DNA from: Haematococcus lacustris
Taxonomy: Eukaryota; Chlorophyta; Chlorophyceae; Chlamydomonadales; Haematococcaceae
DNA length: 64,000 nt
Reading direction: 5' to 3'
Assembly: GCA_030144725.1 (NCBI GenBank)
Contig: JASKMD010000225.1
Span: 1-64,000, forward strand
Below the pieces are notes generated by a model. The model was not told the DNA's origin. It did no database searches and was given only the letters and a program-made list of their open reading frames with translations. Within the stretch, counting starts at the first letter, position 1, and each line of letters opens with the position of its first letter. A program made the position numbers and the translations under genes. Shown one piece after another: positions 34,101-46,144 of the stretch.

Positions 34101-37100
34101 GCTGCATGCATTGGTGTGAAGAGGGGTAAACATCAACATGGCACCAGGTGAGTAAGGTTTGAGTTCCAGCGTTGTGTCACACTAACAGGCCATGCAATCA
34201 CTTCCATGCTTTGCAGGGACCTACCAGAAGCGCATGGCTGACGTGAGGTTGCTGGGCGAGCTGTACAACTACATGCTGTGCAACAGGTGTGACTAGCTCA
34301 GGCTACCCCTTTGGCACAGCAGCAGCAGGTCTCATGTGCCTGCTTGCCTCCAGCTTGACCCCTGCCTTGTCCAGACTCAGCACCAGCTACTCCCCACGAA
34401 GCAGCAGCAGCAGCAGCAGCAGCAGCCCTCCTATGTGCGCCTGGCCCTGGCCTAACCCCTGCCAACGCCTCACTCCTGCCACGCTGGGGTGCTGGCGGGA
34501 CAGCTTGCAACGATGACATTGGGCAGATAAGCCTGAATGTGACTGCTATATAAGCTGGCATGCTGCAACAGCACTGGATGGATTTTTAGCTTGGTATTGC
34601 ATGCTGCATGACCGTCAAACATTTTTGGTATGGTGAAGGTGAAGGTAAAGGTGAGGATAAGGGCACAGTTAGGTGTAAGATTAAGGGAAGAGCCACCATT
34701 GTATGGTGGCAATGAGGTTTACACCTTGTCAGTGCCCTGTGAAGGGTGTGCAACCCCGCGTCTCAGCCACAGCTTTGACCATGGCTGCCCCGAGGATGGA
34801 TGTCACTCAAACGTCACTCAAAGAGCATGGAAGTCACGCATGAAGCTGCTGGGTGTCCTACCGTATGACCTTTGATGACACGCATTGCCAGGGCAGCCGC
34901 CACTGTGCTGAATGTGGCCGCAGCGCCCCAGTATTTGAAGCCCTGTACTTGTTGGTCACGGCGGGGCATGAGGATGAGGAGGTGGCCGGGCGCCTGGACC
35001 CTGCTGATGACTACTTTCGCATCAGGTGGGCTGGGAGCCACCGTCTACCTACTGCTGCTGCATGTCTTGCCATGTCTGCCATGTTGTAGGTGTTGAGCAT
35101 GTTTGTCAAGGCTTTCTGTGTGCTGCAGTGACGGTTGTTTTGCTGCTGACATCATGGCTAGGCTAGGCCAGGGTGAAGCAGACCAGACCAGACCAGACCA
35201 GACCAGACCAGACCAGAGCAGACCAGAGCAGACCAGACCAGACCAGACCAGACCAGACCAGACCAGACCAGACCAGACCAGACCAGACCAGACCAGACCA
35301 GACCAGACCAGACCAGACCAGACCAGACCAGACCAGACCAAGCCAAAGTGCAACAGCATGTCAGGCTGTGTTGCTATCCTCTAGGCTGGTCATCGGGCTG
35401 CTGGATACATGCGGCACCTACTTTGGTCAGGGAGTGGCTGGGTCACGTCTGGATCGCTTTCTCACCTTCTTCCAGGTAAGTTTCTGGGCAGGGCTGGATG
35501 GTGGTCTGCTCAGTGTAGCAATCAGAACCAGCGACCAAGGTTGTGTGCAGCGCAGAGCCAATGAGGAAGCAGTACAGGCTGGTGCTGTATGGTTTTGCAG
35601 CGACTAGCACGGTGTTCGAAATGCTCAAGGAATGCATGGAGCACCCATGTGTGACAACTTGCAGAGGGAGGGCACCATGTCCTCATGTGTAATCATAAAG
35701 AGGCGTTGAGGCGTACTGAGGGCCAGGCTGCAGGGCCCGAGCCTAATCCTGCTATGGCCTGCTGTATGCAGCTAATGTGTTTAGTCTGGCCTTGATGGTG
35801 GCACCCCTAGGTAGGCCCTGGCGTGGCTGATGCCCCTGGCAGGAATTGATCCAGGCACCTGTCGCATCGCTTGCAGGCCTACTGCCTGTCCAAGGTGCAG
35901 CCCCTGCCGCTGGACGTGGACTTCGACCTGCAGGTGAGATAGCTTGGTTCCATTTCCCTCCCGGCTCTTTAGACTTATGGGCCCCACCCTGCCTTCGCCA
36001 CCATGTGGCAGGTGCACTTTCCTTACTCCAGTTTTCTGCATGCATGCAAGCATGGCACCACCGTGGCTCTGCCAATTTGCTTGCCAGTGGCCCTGCCATG
36101 CTCTTGCCATGCACTTTGGTGGTCTGGCCAATTGCCGGCCCTCCCACCCACCCCCACCCAGCCACTAGTGTTGTAGACTTGAACCTCCTCGGCTGCCTCA
36201 CGCCCTGCCTGCCTGCCCAGCTTCTTACTCTGCATCCTACCCTAAGCCCCCAGCCCCCTGCCCTCAGCTGCCACCTCCCACCTACCAGTTCTCTCCCCTT
36301 TCAGCCCCAGCCAGCCTGCCTGCCTGCTGATCTGTCTTCCCCCTCTAGCTGCATATCCACTTCACTTGTTTGCTACCTCGAATTGTCATTTCCTTTTTCA
36401 ACCTGTATCACAACTGCCTTTTCACCTGCCTACCACCCTCTCCTTGGTGATGCCTGCCAACAGGACGTGCTGGGGGCTCTGAGGCCCTCCTTACAGACAT
36501 TCCCTGACTATAGCACCGCCTTGGCAGCTGTGGCTGACATCCTAACCAAGGAGGCAGCCAGCGGTGTAGCTAATGCCTTGGGCAATATGAACGGTGCGGG
36601 AGGGGTGTGGGGTGAGGTCGATGGTGGGTTCGTGCAGCCTGACATTTGAGGGATGGCAGTGGCAATGGCTGGGAGGACAAAGTAGTGAATGGAGCTTGCA
36701 ATCCAAGCAAGGAACTGGTCGTTGTTGCAGTCACGTGTGGGGAAAGGGCTCACGCGGTGAGGTACACAATAGTGTAAGGGGAGGGAGTTGGGATTGGGGA
36801 GGATCTCTGCAGGCAGGCAGTGGTAGGCTTGGGGCAGTTCAGGTCCAGGTCAAGGTTCAGCTTCAGGTCGGGTTCAGGAATGCTAGTGGATGAGGAGGGT
36901 GGCATCTGAGTGAAGTCCTTGCCAAGGACAAACGGAGGAAAAGAGACTATTTGCTTGGTGGCAGTTGTGCACTGCCTGGGCGCCGCTGCCTTGTAGTGTG
37001 GGCTTGGCGGTGGGCCTTTCTTCCGGGCCAGGCTGGCAACAAGTGCTTTGATGCTGCTTGATTAGCAGGTGGCTGCTGAGGCTAGGTGATGCTTAGTCAG

Positions 37101-37725
37101 ATGATGAAGTAGCAGGGGTGACGTTTTCAGGCTCAGTCAAGAGCCTGACAAGCCCCCATGTGTAGAGCTGGGTCACACTGTTGGGTCACATTCATAACAA
37201 AATGTTTGTCACTGCGTCCAAAGTGTGGCTAGAGTGAGGGGTGTTTTTGGGGCTGGAAAAGCGAGCAGCATGTGAGGATAGAGGCGCATGTGTGGGTGGG
37301 TGGTGCAGATGATGATGAGGAGGAGCAAAGGCAAGGGCCACGTGCAACCTCTGAGCCCCCTGATGAGACGGACCTGGACACCGGTGCTGCCCCAGGCACC
37401 TCCAATGACGTCACACCTCACAGCAGCGAGGATGAGTGAGTGCAGTCACACCATGATCACACCACAGCAGCACCAGCCCAGGGGCACAAGCACTGCAGTG
37501 TGTCTGGGCTGCATTACGACCTCTAGACATGCACATGGATAGCCCTGCGCATGACTTGCCGACACACTTCATTATCACACTTCACTCATTGCTAGGGCTG
37601 GCATGGTGAGCTGGTGGGCCCCCATTTCTTCAATATGCCTGGGGTTACATGCTAGAAATGGCTTTTGGACTTGCTGAGGTATTCCTGGTCCTCCTCTTGC
37701 TTGCCCTCTATCACCCTGTCTGCAT

Positions 37726-37773
<48 letters not shown>

Positions 37774-39426
37774 GCACCACCAGCAGCAGGCCATGGTAGA
37801 GGGCCCCCCTATCAGCAGTCAGTGCCCCTGCCGCCCCTGCCTGCCTCTGTACTGCCTTGATGACAGGCGGGAGGAGGGAGGTCCTGAGGTGGACGAGTTT
37901 GAGCGCGAGCTCCGCGCCGCCCTGGGTGGCACGGAGGTGGGCCTGGGTTTGTCCTCGCCCATGTCCACCTCATTCTCAGATCACTCTTGCCAGTCATCAC
38001 GTTGTGTGACTAGTTTGAAGGACCTTGGTGTTTTTGTCGTTTTTCAAGTGCAGCTGCCCAGCTGCTTAGGCCTGTCAGCTGCTGCTGCTGGCGGTCTTGT
38101 CACGGCACAGCCAGGCATGGCATACCTCCAGACTCTCATGTGCTCCCAAGCCAGTGCTGGGAAACCAGGGCTGGCATGTTGTCATGACCGCCTGTGGTCC
38201 TACCCTTGACTAGGCTGGGCTGGTCATTGCGTGAGGTCGTGTTTAGCAGTACTTGGCTCAGGTCAAAACACATGGCTCAGGTCCAAAGCTCTCATGACGC
38301 AGTTTGCAAAGCGACCATTTCATAGCATTTCATAGCCAAACGCTATACATAGCACTATGAAAAGCATTGGTGCTAGAATGTGTGGAGGCATAGGAAACAT
38401 TGCTGACCTGCAGCAGTAACAGGTAGCTGTGGGTGAATTGGTCTGACAAGTAAGATGCAAGCACAGCGCAACGCTTACTCACTTGGCTGGGTTGCTCAAT
38501 CAATCAAGCCCCGCATTGTGATGGCACTAGTCAGGCGGTGCGGATGGCACCCCTCCATGTTGGCAAATGCGTGAGGGAGAGCTTGACTAAAACCCTAGGA
38601 AGCAGAATGTGTGGTCAAGCTGTGAAGCTGCCCTGGAGATCATGTGAGACAATGGCGCAAGGAGCAGCATGCATCTCCTTTAACCTCTCTACAGCCCGCC
38701 TAATTGTGATCTCACTAGTGCGTGGTGAAGCATACCGCACGTCACCCAGGGCACCTTCCCTTCACCTTCTACCCAGCTGGCCCACGGGCGGATCAAGGTG
38801 GAGAGGTCTGCTTGGACCTTGCTGCAGAATGTGTGTGGGAGGGGTGCATTAGTAAGCCAGCTGGCTGTGTGGGTGCGTGCAGGTTGTCAAACACACTATG
38901 GCCATTGGGCAGGGGTCTGCCAGTGGCAGCCTGGCTGCGTCTCGCTCGCATGCCCCTGCCCATGCCGCCGGTGCCAATGGGCTTGATGCCGAGGCAATGG
39001 GCGCAGATGCGGGGGCTGAGGAGGTGATGGTGTTCAAGATGCTGATCAAGCGCAGCGGCAAGGATGACAAGAAGGAAGTGCAGGTGGGCTGCTGCAGGTC
39101 CCTTAGCCATACAAGCTGGTGGAGTGCATGGTCATGTCGGTTGACAAAGTGGCTGGTTGACTGCCTTGCTGTGTGGCTGCTGGAGGTCAGCACAGTGGCT
39201 GGCCCTGATACTGCTGCTGCTTGGCCTATTGCTGCCGCTTGGCTTAGCCTATAGGTATCACTAAACCTGTGGTGAAAGAGTGAGCGATTGGGTGCTTATT
39301 GTGTGGGCAACATGGGGCTACAAGGCAGGCAGGTGACCAGGCATGGCCACACTCACAAGGCAGCAGCCACTGCATGGTTAACAGCACCTGAGCTGCAGAC
39401 CCTGCCTTTGCCATTGCTGGTACCAG

Positions 39427-39469
<43 letters not shown>

Positions 39470-40184
39470 GCTACTACTGCTGCTGCCAGGTGCCTGTCAG
39501 TGCCAGTGTGGCTGCGGGAATAGCTGCCATCAAGGCAGCTGAGGCTCAGGAGCGGGAGGAATTGAAGCGCCTGGTGCTGGCAGCTAACAAGCAACAGGTT
39601 AGCACAGTGCACAAGCCATTACTATGCAGAGTTAGCACAAACACTCCACCCGCCCTTCACGACTGCGCACCATTACCAACCCTCCATCACCACCACTGCG
39701 TCACTGCACCTAATGCACACTCCCATATGAACAACAACGCCACACAGACTGTGGCCCTGGCCCTGGCCCTGGCCCTGGCCCTGGCCCAGGCCCTGGCCCC
39801 GATCTCAACCCCTAGGCACGGGAGCGCAGACAACCATGACAGCCCACCTCTGCTCACCCTGTGCAGGAGGACGAGGACGTTGCCGCCCACCAGGCCATGT
39901 TTGCAGCCATGGGCACACGAGCCCCTAGGGTTGGAGGCGGGGCTCGTTCTGGGCCAAGTGGCCCGGGTGGGCGAGGCCGTGGCCATGGGGCATCAGCCCC
40001 CTCTACCTCCGGGCCCAACCAGCAGCACCAACAGCAGCACGCCGGGACACTGCATGTCAGACCGGGGGACAACCTGGGAGCCAGCCTCCACGAACTGAGG
40101 CAATTGGGGCTGGGCGACCTGTCAGGGGCTCCAACAGGGGGCCAACGCCGGGGTGGCGGCTCAGGGAGAGGCAGGGGCGGATGA
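21113..40184 (+). CDS. UPF2: UPF2, regulator of nonsense transcripts 2 (first exon not found)
   Basis: UPF2 is the MIF4G-domain scaffold that links UPF1 to UPF3 in nonsense-mediated mRNA decay. Exons, all phase-matched: 21113-21243, 22753-22847, 23515-23588, 24291-24406, 25071-25154, 25421-25492, 25710-25847, 26244-26341, 26666-26717, 26910-27047, 27565-27644, 28043-28703, 29156-29215, 29665-29770, 30018-30079, 30657-30705, 31051-31115, 31289-31390, 31537-31671, 32133-32255, 32570-32659, 33629-33680, 34217-34286, 34924-35025, 35385-35475, 35877-35933, 36464-36593, 37309-37435, 37867-37936, 38883-39083, 39490-39597, 39867-40184. They encode 1284 residues. Diagnostic blocks: ELRGLDASIKRNAGLTKKIR (MIF4G-1 start), VMMRLKGVRHLDPRQAALVE and EYIRHLLLVQLSPTTLADVL (MIF4G-2), ADVRLLGELYNYMLCN and RLDPADDYFRIR (MIF4G-3), an acidic linker (DDDEEEQ), and VFKMLIKRSGKDDKK (UPF1-binding end). 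Exon 28043-28703 carries a Ser run and a Gly-Ala/Gly-Pro tract. The C-terminus is RGG-like. Confidence 0.93.
21460..21743. mobile_element. 284-bp hAT-type MITE in a UPF2 intron
   Basis: An AT-rich island flanked by a perfect 8-bp duplication GTCCAATC (21452-21459 and 21744-21751). The ends are inverted: CAGTTTTTTTTCGCC on the left, and CAGGGTTTTTTTTCGTTTCG read inward from the right. CAG(GG)-type ends plus 8-bp target duplications are the hAT pattern. It has no coding capacity. The ends differ from those of the full element at 17630-20065, so another hAT must have mobilised it. Confidence 0.8.
21929..22040 (+). repeat. Dispersed repeat family R1, copy 2
   Basis: Same element as 14078-14190 (AGGCCAACAAAACTTATTCA, core CAACATGTTG), inside a UPF2 intron. 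Similarity continues into GCACCCTTGATGAC in both copies. Confidence 0.8.
22281..22350 (+). repeat. 23-bp minisatellite, three copies
   Basis: Tandem unit TGAGGCAGTGAAGGGCAGTG+GAC, three near-perfect copies, in the UPF2 intron before exon 22753. Confidence 0.85.
22860..24240 (+). repeat. Purine-rich and GCA-rich intron sequence
   Basis: UPF2 introns with long GGGGA/GGAGGA-rich runs (22880-23060, 23950-24037, 24100-24235) and a CAGCGG/CAG tract (23645-23745). The purine runs lie on the sense strand. Confidence 0.7.
24700..24765 (+). repeat. Degenerate TTAGGG-like tract (interstitial)
   Basis: Irregular units GGGTTAGGG, GGGTGAGGG, GGGTTAGAG and GGATTAGGG in the UPF2 intron between exons 24406 and 25071. 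A shorter similar patch lies at 45380-45405. Coding exons continue on both sides, so this is not a chromosome end. Confidence 0.7.
25286..25326 (+). repeat. GAGGAT hexanucleotide microsatellite
   Basis: Six to seven units of GGATGA in a UPF2 intron. Confidence 0.8.
25646..25683 (+). repeat. CTG microsatellite
   Basis: About twelve CTG units directly in front of the acceptor for UPF2 exon 25710. Similar CTG runs precede exons at 39429-39466 and, in the bZIP-like gene, at 42731-42768. Confidence 0.8.
27333..27381 (+). repeat. GCACA pentanucleotide microsatellite
   Basis: About ten CACAG units in the UPF2 intron before exon 27565. Confidence 0.85.
28311..28552 (+). repeat. GGGGCA hexanucleotide array inside a UPF2 exon
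   Basis: About 40 units of GGGGCA with scattered GGGCCA variants, in frame within exon 28043-28703. They encode about 80 residues of alternating Gly-Ala with Gly-Pro interruptions. CAG/AGC runs upstream in the same exon (28085-28190) encode Ser runs. The reading frame is kept on both sides, so the tract is probably translated. Confidence 0.9.
31846..31960 (+). repeat. Dispersed repeat family R2, copy 2
   Basis: In the UPF2 intron before exon 32133. Nearly identical to 4342-4455 and, inverted, to 40737-40846. Confidence 0.8.
33164..33344 (+). repeat. CCCA tetranucleotide array
   Basis: About 45 perfect CCCA units in a UPF2 intron. The Gly-Trp-Val frames on the opposite strand are artefacts of the repeat. 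Confidence 0.97.
35179..35341 (+). repeat. AGACC pentanucleotide array
   Basis: About 32 units of GACCA with two GAGCA variants, in the UPF2 intron between exons 34924-35025 and 35385-35475. Confidence 0.95.
37727..37776 (+). repeat. CAG microsatellite just upstream of a UPF2 exon
   Basis: About fifteen CAG units. A poly-Gln frame runs through them, but the UPF2 phase is restored only by splicing later, at the CAG before 37867, so I treat the tract as intronic. Confidence 0.8.
38308..38365. repeat. Fragment related to the hAT-type MITE
   Basis: GCGACCATTTCATAGCA followed by AGCACTATGAAAAG resembles interior text of the 21460-21743 element (CGACCATTTCATAGCA on its opposite strand). Only about 55 bp match, in a UPF2 intron. 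Confidence 0.4.
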
Positions 40185-41334
40185 TGTCGGCAACAACATA
40201 AAAAAGTACCTCAATCTAACCCATGGGTACCAATAAATGTTGCATGTCTGCGGATATCCAGCGTCGCTGGCAGCCAGTTGGGGAAGTGAAGTGACAACAA
40301 TCCTCGGTTCTTGCCATTACCAGGTTGTGTGTGATCAATCAACGTGTACGCCATCCGTTAATTGACAAGGCAGGTGATCAGTCTTGCGTCCCTGCCTTGT
40401 GTCCTAGCCTGCTGTATCCGCCGCTGCTGCATGTGATGGAAATCCTTATGTGCGGTGGTGTGCCCCGCATGGGTCTGCCAGGGTGGTAAAATTGGCCCTT
40501 TTACGGCCAAGATTATCCATGCAAGATACACAGACCGGAACTTCCGGCGGAAGCTGCGGTTGCACCGTTCCAACCAAGCTGTGTTAGCCTGCCTCGTGCC
40601 TGCCGTCCTTGCTTATCGTGGGGTGCATCACCCCTGGCACAGTAAATATCCTAACCCACCATCGGCCTCTCGCTACCCAGATCTGTGTGCCTTGATCGGG
40701 GCCATGACCTTCCACTGGTGAAGGTATGCCTGAAGCGCTCACAGTCTCACTCATCCTCCGCCTTTTACTGAAGATGACAGTGGGAGCGTTTCACATAGGG
40801 CTCTAATCTCTATTTTTGTGTGGCGTAATGCCATCACCAAATAAAAGAAGACGATCTTAAGACAGCCTATGTAGCTGCACCACGATGGTATCTCACGCGG
40901 TCCACTTACTCACTGTCCACTTACGATTGTCGCTTGCTGTTCCTGGAAGATTAGATGCCTGCCTAATGCCAGAACACAGTGCCAGAAAGCTGCGATTGTT
41001 TCACTGTCAGATTTCGACATTACTCAGTTCCGTACTGATTACATTACTCAGTTCCGTACATCACTGCAATGCGTCGCTATCCGTGATGTGCTCTGCACCA
41101 TGACGCACCGCTGACGAACCACGTCGTCGCTTAAGAGTCTCTATGCACAACATCTTCACGTGCACGGCTGGTACTCACCTGGGTCCCGACTAAATCTCAA
41201 ATCAACTGAACGGCAACTGAACTTTGGCACCAAGAAGCTGACAGGCAGTTGTTGGTGACCAGAGCCAGTCAAATCGTACAACGCGGTTGCAGCAGCGGAC
41301 GAAGACTGCGGCAGGCTTCCCACAGCAGCTGTTG
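40185..41334. other. Intergenic between UPF2 and the leucine-zipper gene
   Basis: The UPF2 3' side contains an AATAAA at about 40233. An inverted R2 repeat lies at 40737-40846. Just before the next gene are two copies of TTACTCAGTTCCGTAC (41021 and 41044). No other gene is visible. Confidence 0.5.
40737..40846 (-). repeat. Dispersed repeat family R2, copy 3 (inverted)
   Basis: Reverse complement of 4342-4455 and 31846-31960 (GCTCACAGTCTCACTCATCC ... GTGGCGTAATGCCATCACC). Confidence 0.8.
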
Positions 41335-42729
41335 ATGGACCAGCTGCATTCACTGGAGGAACTGGGCTTCCTTTTTGCGGACGACCCGGAAAGCGACGAC
41401 CAATGGATGTGCCTTGTGAAGCGCTCTTTTAAATCAGATCCCGCCCCCGAGAGCGCGAAGTACGCGGTGAAGCGAGGGAGACCGACCAGCAATAAGGAGC
41501 TATCGCGGTTACTCGACGAAAAGCTTGCGCAAGTGTCGGAGCTGCAGCGCACCAATACAGTGCTGCGGGAGCGCTGCGACATGCTAGACAAGGTGATCGA
41601 CCACTTATACTTCACGCCCCTCTGCCCCTTCATGCCCTTCCACAGCTGCCACATGCAACGCAGCAATTGCCACTTGCACCCCACTGAAACGTTTGTGTCT
41701 CGTGGGTTCACACCAGGGACAGGTGCTGCTGGCATACAGTGGCAGGTGCTGCTCTTTATGCTCCTGCTCCTGCTGCTAATGACGGTGGTGATGCTGAGGG
41801 GCAGGTACAACACAGCAGTTTAGCCAGGGATAGCTAATGTGAGAGAGACAAGTGGCACCCTGTTCAAGCCAGCATGGTGGGCAGGTGGCTGCAACTGCAC
41901 TGGAAATGAAGCTCCGAGTTAGACTCAGGGTCCACCACCACCCTTCCTCCTTCATCATCATCATCAGCAGCAGCAGCAGCAGCACATCGGCCTGAAAGTC
42001 GTGCGCAGCAGTCAACTTTACCGTGTGTCTCAGATAGGCCTCCTACTTGCTGTTTGTGTGCACTGCCTTGTCAGACAAACACAACTCATTCAACAAGGAA
42101 CAACATGTTGTCTGTGGGTAATCTCGCTCCGCTACAATCACATTGAAGCATCCTCTCCAGTCCCCTCCAGCAAGGAACGCTTGCTAAACATCTGCCACAC
42201 ATTCGTCATGAGCACGGGCAGCAATTTCACCTGCATTGGGCTTCGCTTACCTTGGGCGACTTAGACGAGGGCAAGCTGGTGACAAAGAAGGAGGTATGCA
42301 CCTGGACACCCCTCACCTTCGCACCCTATATGACCAGGTTGCCAGCACATCATGAGGTCGATGCCATACCGGGCACCACGCACCAGCCAGACTTCATCCT
42401 TGCACCTAAAACCACAGCCGGGCTGTCACTGAAACCAGTTCTGCAGACCGCGTTGTGCCACGCCCAGGCCTTGCCAGCCTTGACCTCTTGTACGACATCT
42501 TTGCTGATGCCTAGTCTTTGTCGACCATAAGGTCAAGCAGGCCTAAGTTACCGTCCTCCTCGCCTGCTGGCATGGCTCCTTGCCCCCGCTCTCCCAGTTG
42601 CTGTTGACCCAAGCAACTAACCCAAGCACCAACAGCTAAAACACAGAGCTGTATATTTGCTGATCACTTCTTTGCTGAAGTAGGCTGGGTGGCGGGCTGG
42701 CACCTCATCCTAGTGTTCCTGCCACCACC

Positions 42730-42766
<37 letters not shown>

Positions 42767-45700
42767 AGCAGGTGTTGGCCACCCGGGACTCTCAGCGTCA
42801 CAGGCTGCTGGACGTCAAGTCTGGGCATCAGCACGCTCCAGCGCTGCCACTGAACATGACATACCAGGTGCGCAGCCAGCCAGCTTGGGCTGCAAGCTTG
42901 TCAGAGAGCAGCTGGACCCAGCTGTAAGGGAGGGACTGGTGTAGTTGGACCATCCCTTGTATGTTTGCCACATCACCATCATGTGATCCAGGCTGCCACT
43001 TCATGTGGACCTTGTCCCAATAACAGGGTGGGCTGAGTGTGGCCACTAGAATGAGGACTGCCCTCATACTTCCTTCTGCCTAGTGTTGACCTTGGTTCAC
43101 AAAAGGATGAGCATGGCTACTTGCAGGCGCTGCTCCTTGCCACGCCGCAACAGCTCGCTGTCCTGTTCAAGCACGTAGTGAACCAGGTGGGCAGTGATGA
43201 TTTGGCATTCGAGCCCCAGCCCCTGCCCCTGCCCCTGCCCCTGATGCCCCCAGCTCCTGCAGCAATGCTCACAGCTAGTTGAAGCAATTCAATCACGTCG
43301 CACCAACATGCACGGGCGCATACATTGCCATGATGCCATTGTGTCATCTGATATGTGTGGCATGTGCCAATGTGTGATGTGTGACATGTGTGAGTGTGTG
43401 TATAGGTGGGGTCAGAGCTCGTGACAGCCGGTCCTGTTCCCTCCACCAAACACCCTCCTGAACACCCTCCTGAACACCGAGCCACAGCAGCAGGGGACAG
43501 GTCAGCCAGTGCTGAGGGTGTGGCAAGACCCCTTGGAGGGAGCCACATGACCCCACCTCCTGTGAACAACCTGGTTCGCCAGCTACAAGGCTACAAGGTG
43601 TGATACTCACTCTCCCCAATCCTCCCCTGCTCACTCAATACCACCAGGCGCCCCTTGGCAGCCGACCCCTCCATGGATCCCCTCCCCCCTTTCTCCCATT
43701 CTGCGCCTCTCACACTCCTGGCACCAGGGTCTATGCCGCCATGAGCTGCATTGATGATTCTTTCTATCTGGCTCCTCAGAGTTATGTCTGTCTGGTGCAT
43801 TGCAGAGCTGAGTGCGACTGAGTTTTGATTGATGTGTGGCATCGTGGCATTGTTTGATGTGTGGCATGAGCAGGCTTGACAAACGTCAGCAGCGCCCACC
43901 CAGCACCCCACCCCAACCCTTCTTCTTGGCAATGTGCCTCCTTGTCCTGACACCTCCTCGCCCCCCACTGTAATCTGACCTGTCACCCACCCACCCACCC
44001 ACCCACCCACCCACCCACCACCCTCACCCACTGCTTTGCGCCTGCAGCTTGTGTTGCTGGTCCGGCCAGATGTCACGCTGCTCTCAGGTCGAAATGCCAA
44101 TGAGCTGGATGACACGGGGCCGCAGGCAGCCTCCCTGGCCCCTCAGGTGGGTGTTGCTGGCCGACACTGTAAGGAAACGTGTCCTTAAACTAATTGAAAG
44201 GAACACTGTAAGGAAATGTAAGGAACGCTGCCCTTCGGAGGTGCCCTTTGGAGGTGCCAGGGCCAGGGTCAGGGCCAGGGTGGGTGCAGGGCTGTGGGGT
44301 CAGGGCCAGGGCTCTGAGTCAGGGCCCGACACCAGGAATCTTATTCTCACACTATGGGGTCTATTGTCACACTACACAGCTTTACTGATACTTGTGCTTC
44401 TAGGCCGTGTGCTAGATACTGCCCTCGCACCTGGGATGGGCTGCAGCATGGATGGTCTTGCTGCCCACTACTTGCTTTACCAGCCTGCTTGCTTCCTTAA
44501 CAGGGGAGCCCTCCTTTACAATTGTCATCAGCCGACTGGACATGGATGTAATTTTTGCTTACAAGAATTTTTGCTTGGCCATGTTGTAAGCATCGTAGTG
44601 GTTGCTCCTGCAATGTTCGGCATTGCGCCTGTCTCTCCACTTCGGTGGCTTGCCTGGTCTGGCAATGGGCAATCAACACTGGGGTAGCAGCAGCACTCTA
44701 CCTTGCAGCAATCTCACAGCTAAAGCAGGGCAGCAGTAACAGGCAGCAATCACATGGCAGCAACCATGTTTGCCGACAATGTGTAATGTGCGGGGACGCA
44801 ACGTCAGATGACCTTTTGACACGAAGCTCAAAGGCCGGTCCAGTCGAGGCAGTGACTTCCGACTAGGGTATTGGGTTACAGGCCTGCAACTTTGCTCTGT
44901 TACAGGCCAGCAAGTGAGCGACCTGGCTTCAGGCTGACCAGTAACCGGTATGCTAGAATTCAGTTTCAGCAAATGCCAGAGCTGAGTGCGACAGCAGGAT
45001 TGAACGTCAGACTGCTTCTGAATAACTCGCCTTCAACAGGGTTGGCGAACGGCAAATGCAGCGTGCTTTGGGTTACGCGGCTGCATGGCACCCTGCAGGG
45101 CATGTGGGGCGCAGTGGTGCTGCAGCTGCAGCTGAGCCCTGACCAGGCCCGAAGCTGCTGGGTGCTGGCCCACCTGCACAGCCAGTGGCGCATCCGCCTG
45201 CTGGAACACAGGGCCCTGCTCAGCCAGCAGTTGGCGCATCTGCTCAGACTCCCGCGCTATGGCCAGGTGTGGGCTGCCCAGGGAAATGAGGGGATGGGTG
45301 GGGGTCAGTCTGAGGAGGGGTGAGATAGGGCGGGTGCAGAGAGGGCAGGGCAGCAGGAGCCTGGCCACTGCCTGGGTGGGCAAGGTTAGGGGTGAGGGTT
45401 AGGGGAGGACACGGCGGAGCGGGGTTAGTGGAGCAACCCTCACTGATGTAGGGACGAGTGCAGTCACTTGTCGCGACTGCCACGCTGTGGCCAACATTCA
45501 CAGTGCTGCTGCTGCTGTTGCTGCAACTGCTGCTGCTGCCGCCACCACTGCTGCAGCCACTGCCACAAGCGTGATCTGCTCTGCTCTTCAGGTGTACAGG
45601 GACCCTCTGATGACATCCGGCAGCAGCAGCTCGTTGAGTGAGTCACAGCTGCTAAGCAAGCTGGACGCCAGCGTGGCACAGGAGCGGTAAGCCTCAGCAA

Positions 45701-46144
45701 GAGAAGATCAACTGGCCCTGGCCCTGGCCCTGGCCCTGGCCCTGGCCCTGGCCCTGGCCCTGGGCCTGGCCCTGGCCCTGCCCCTGCCCCTGCCCCTGCC
45801 CCTGCCCCTGCCCCTGCCCCTGGCCCTGGCCCTTGGCCTGCCCCTGGCCCTGCCCCTGCCCCTGCCCCTGGCCCTGCCCCTTGCCCTGCCCCTGGCCCTG
45901 GCCCTGGCCCTGGCCCATCTGCCTGTCTGCCTGGCACTGCTGGTGCAGGGCGCTGCTAGTGCTGGTGGTGGAGGTGTTCCACCTCAGCATCCTGACCCAC
46001 CTACAGGCTGCACAGCTGCTGGTGCTGTGCTCCCCCTACCTGCCTGATGACTACGCCCTGCTTCTGGAGGCAGCAGCGCAGCATGCACCCATGCAGCCAC
46101 CCTCCACACCAGCCTCAGCCCTAGCAGCTGCCTGCACAACATGA
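41335..46144 (+). CDS. Leucine-zipper (bZIP-like) protein of volvocine type
   Basis: Eight exons in phase: 41335-41592 (ATG first), 42772-42867, 43127-43186, 43406-43597, 44048-44146, 45099-45266, 45592-45686 and 45949-46144 (TGA), 387 residues. Exon 1 ends with KRGRPTSNKELSRLLDEKLA then QVSELQRTNTVLRERCDMLD. Its leucines fall on a heptad spacing (ELQ, VLR, MLD), with an Asn between them as in many bZIP zippers. The basic region before it is weak (KRGRP only), so DNA binding is uncertain. The later exon QLQLSPDQARSCWVLAHLHS then LLEHRALLSQQLAHLL resembles the C-terminal 'LtpeQ...eR..l...L' region of algal bZIP proteins. The last exon has the LTHLQAAQLLVLCSPYLPDD pattern seen at their ends. 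I infer a nuclear regulator; the target is unknown. Intron 1 (41593-42771) is long and carries an R1 repeat. Confidence 0.65.
42076..42150 (+). repeat. Dispersed repeat family R1, copy 3 (diverged)
   Basis: ACTCATTCAACAAGGAACAA then CATGTTG, inside intron 1 of the leucine-zipper gene. Similarity to the other copies fades after about 75 bp. Confidence 0.75.
45715..45916 (+). repeat. GGCCCT/GCCCCT hexanucleotide array filling an intron
   Basis: About 33 units of CTGGCC/CTGCCC. They occupy most of the 262-bp intron (45687-45948) between the last two exons of the leucine-zipper gene. Confidence 0.95.

Noticed and set aside
37715..37866. Poly-Gln exon of UPF2
   Set aside because: The previous exon ends in phase 2. 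Only the acceptor at 37865-37866 restores the family sequence (REEGGPEVDEFERELRAALG), so the CAG run is intronic.
42240..42530. Extra exon of the leucine-zipper gene (LGDLDEGKLVTKKE)
   Set aside because: Exons 41335-41592 and 42772-42867 already join in phase and read as a continuous zipper (MLDK, VLATRD); the extra piece would interrupt it.
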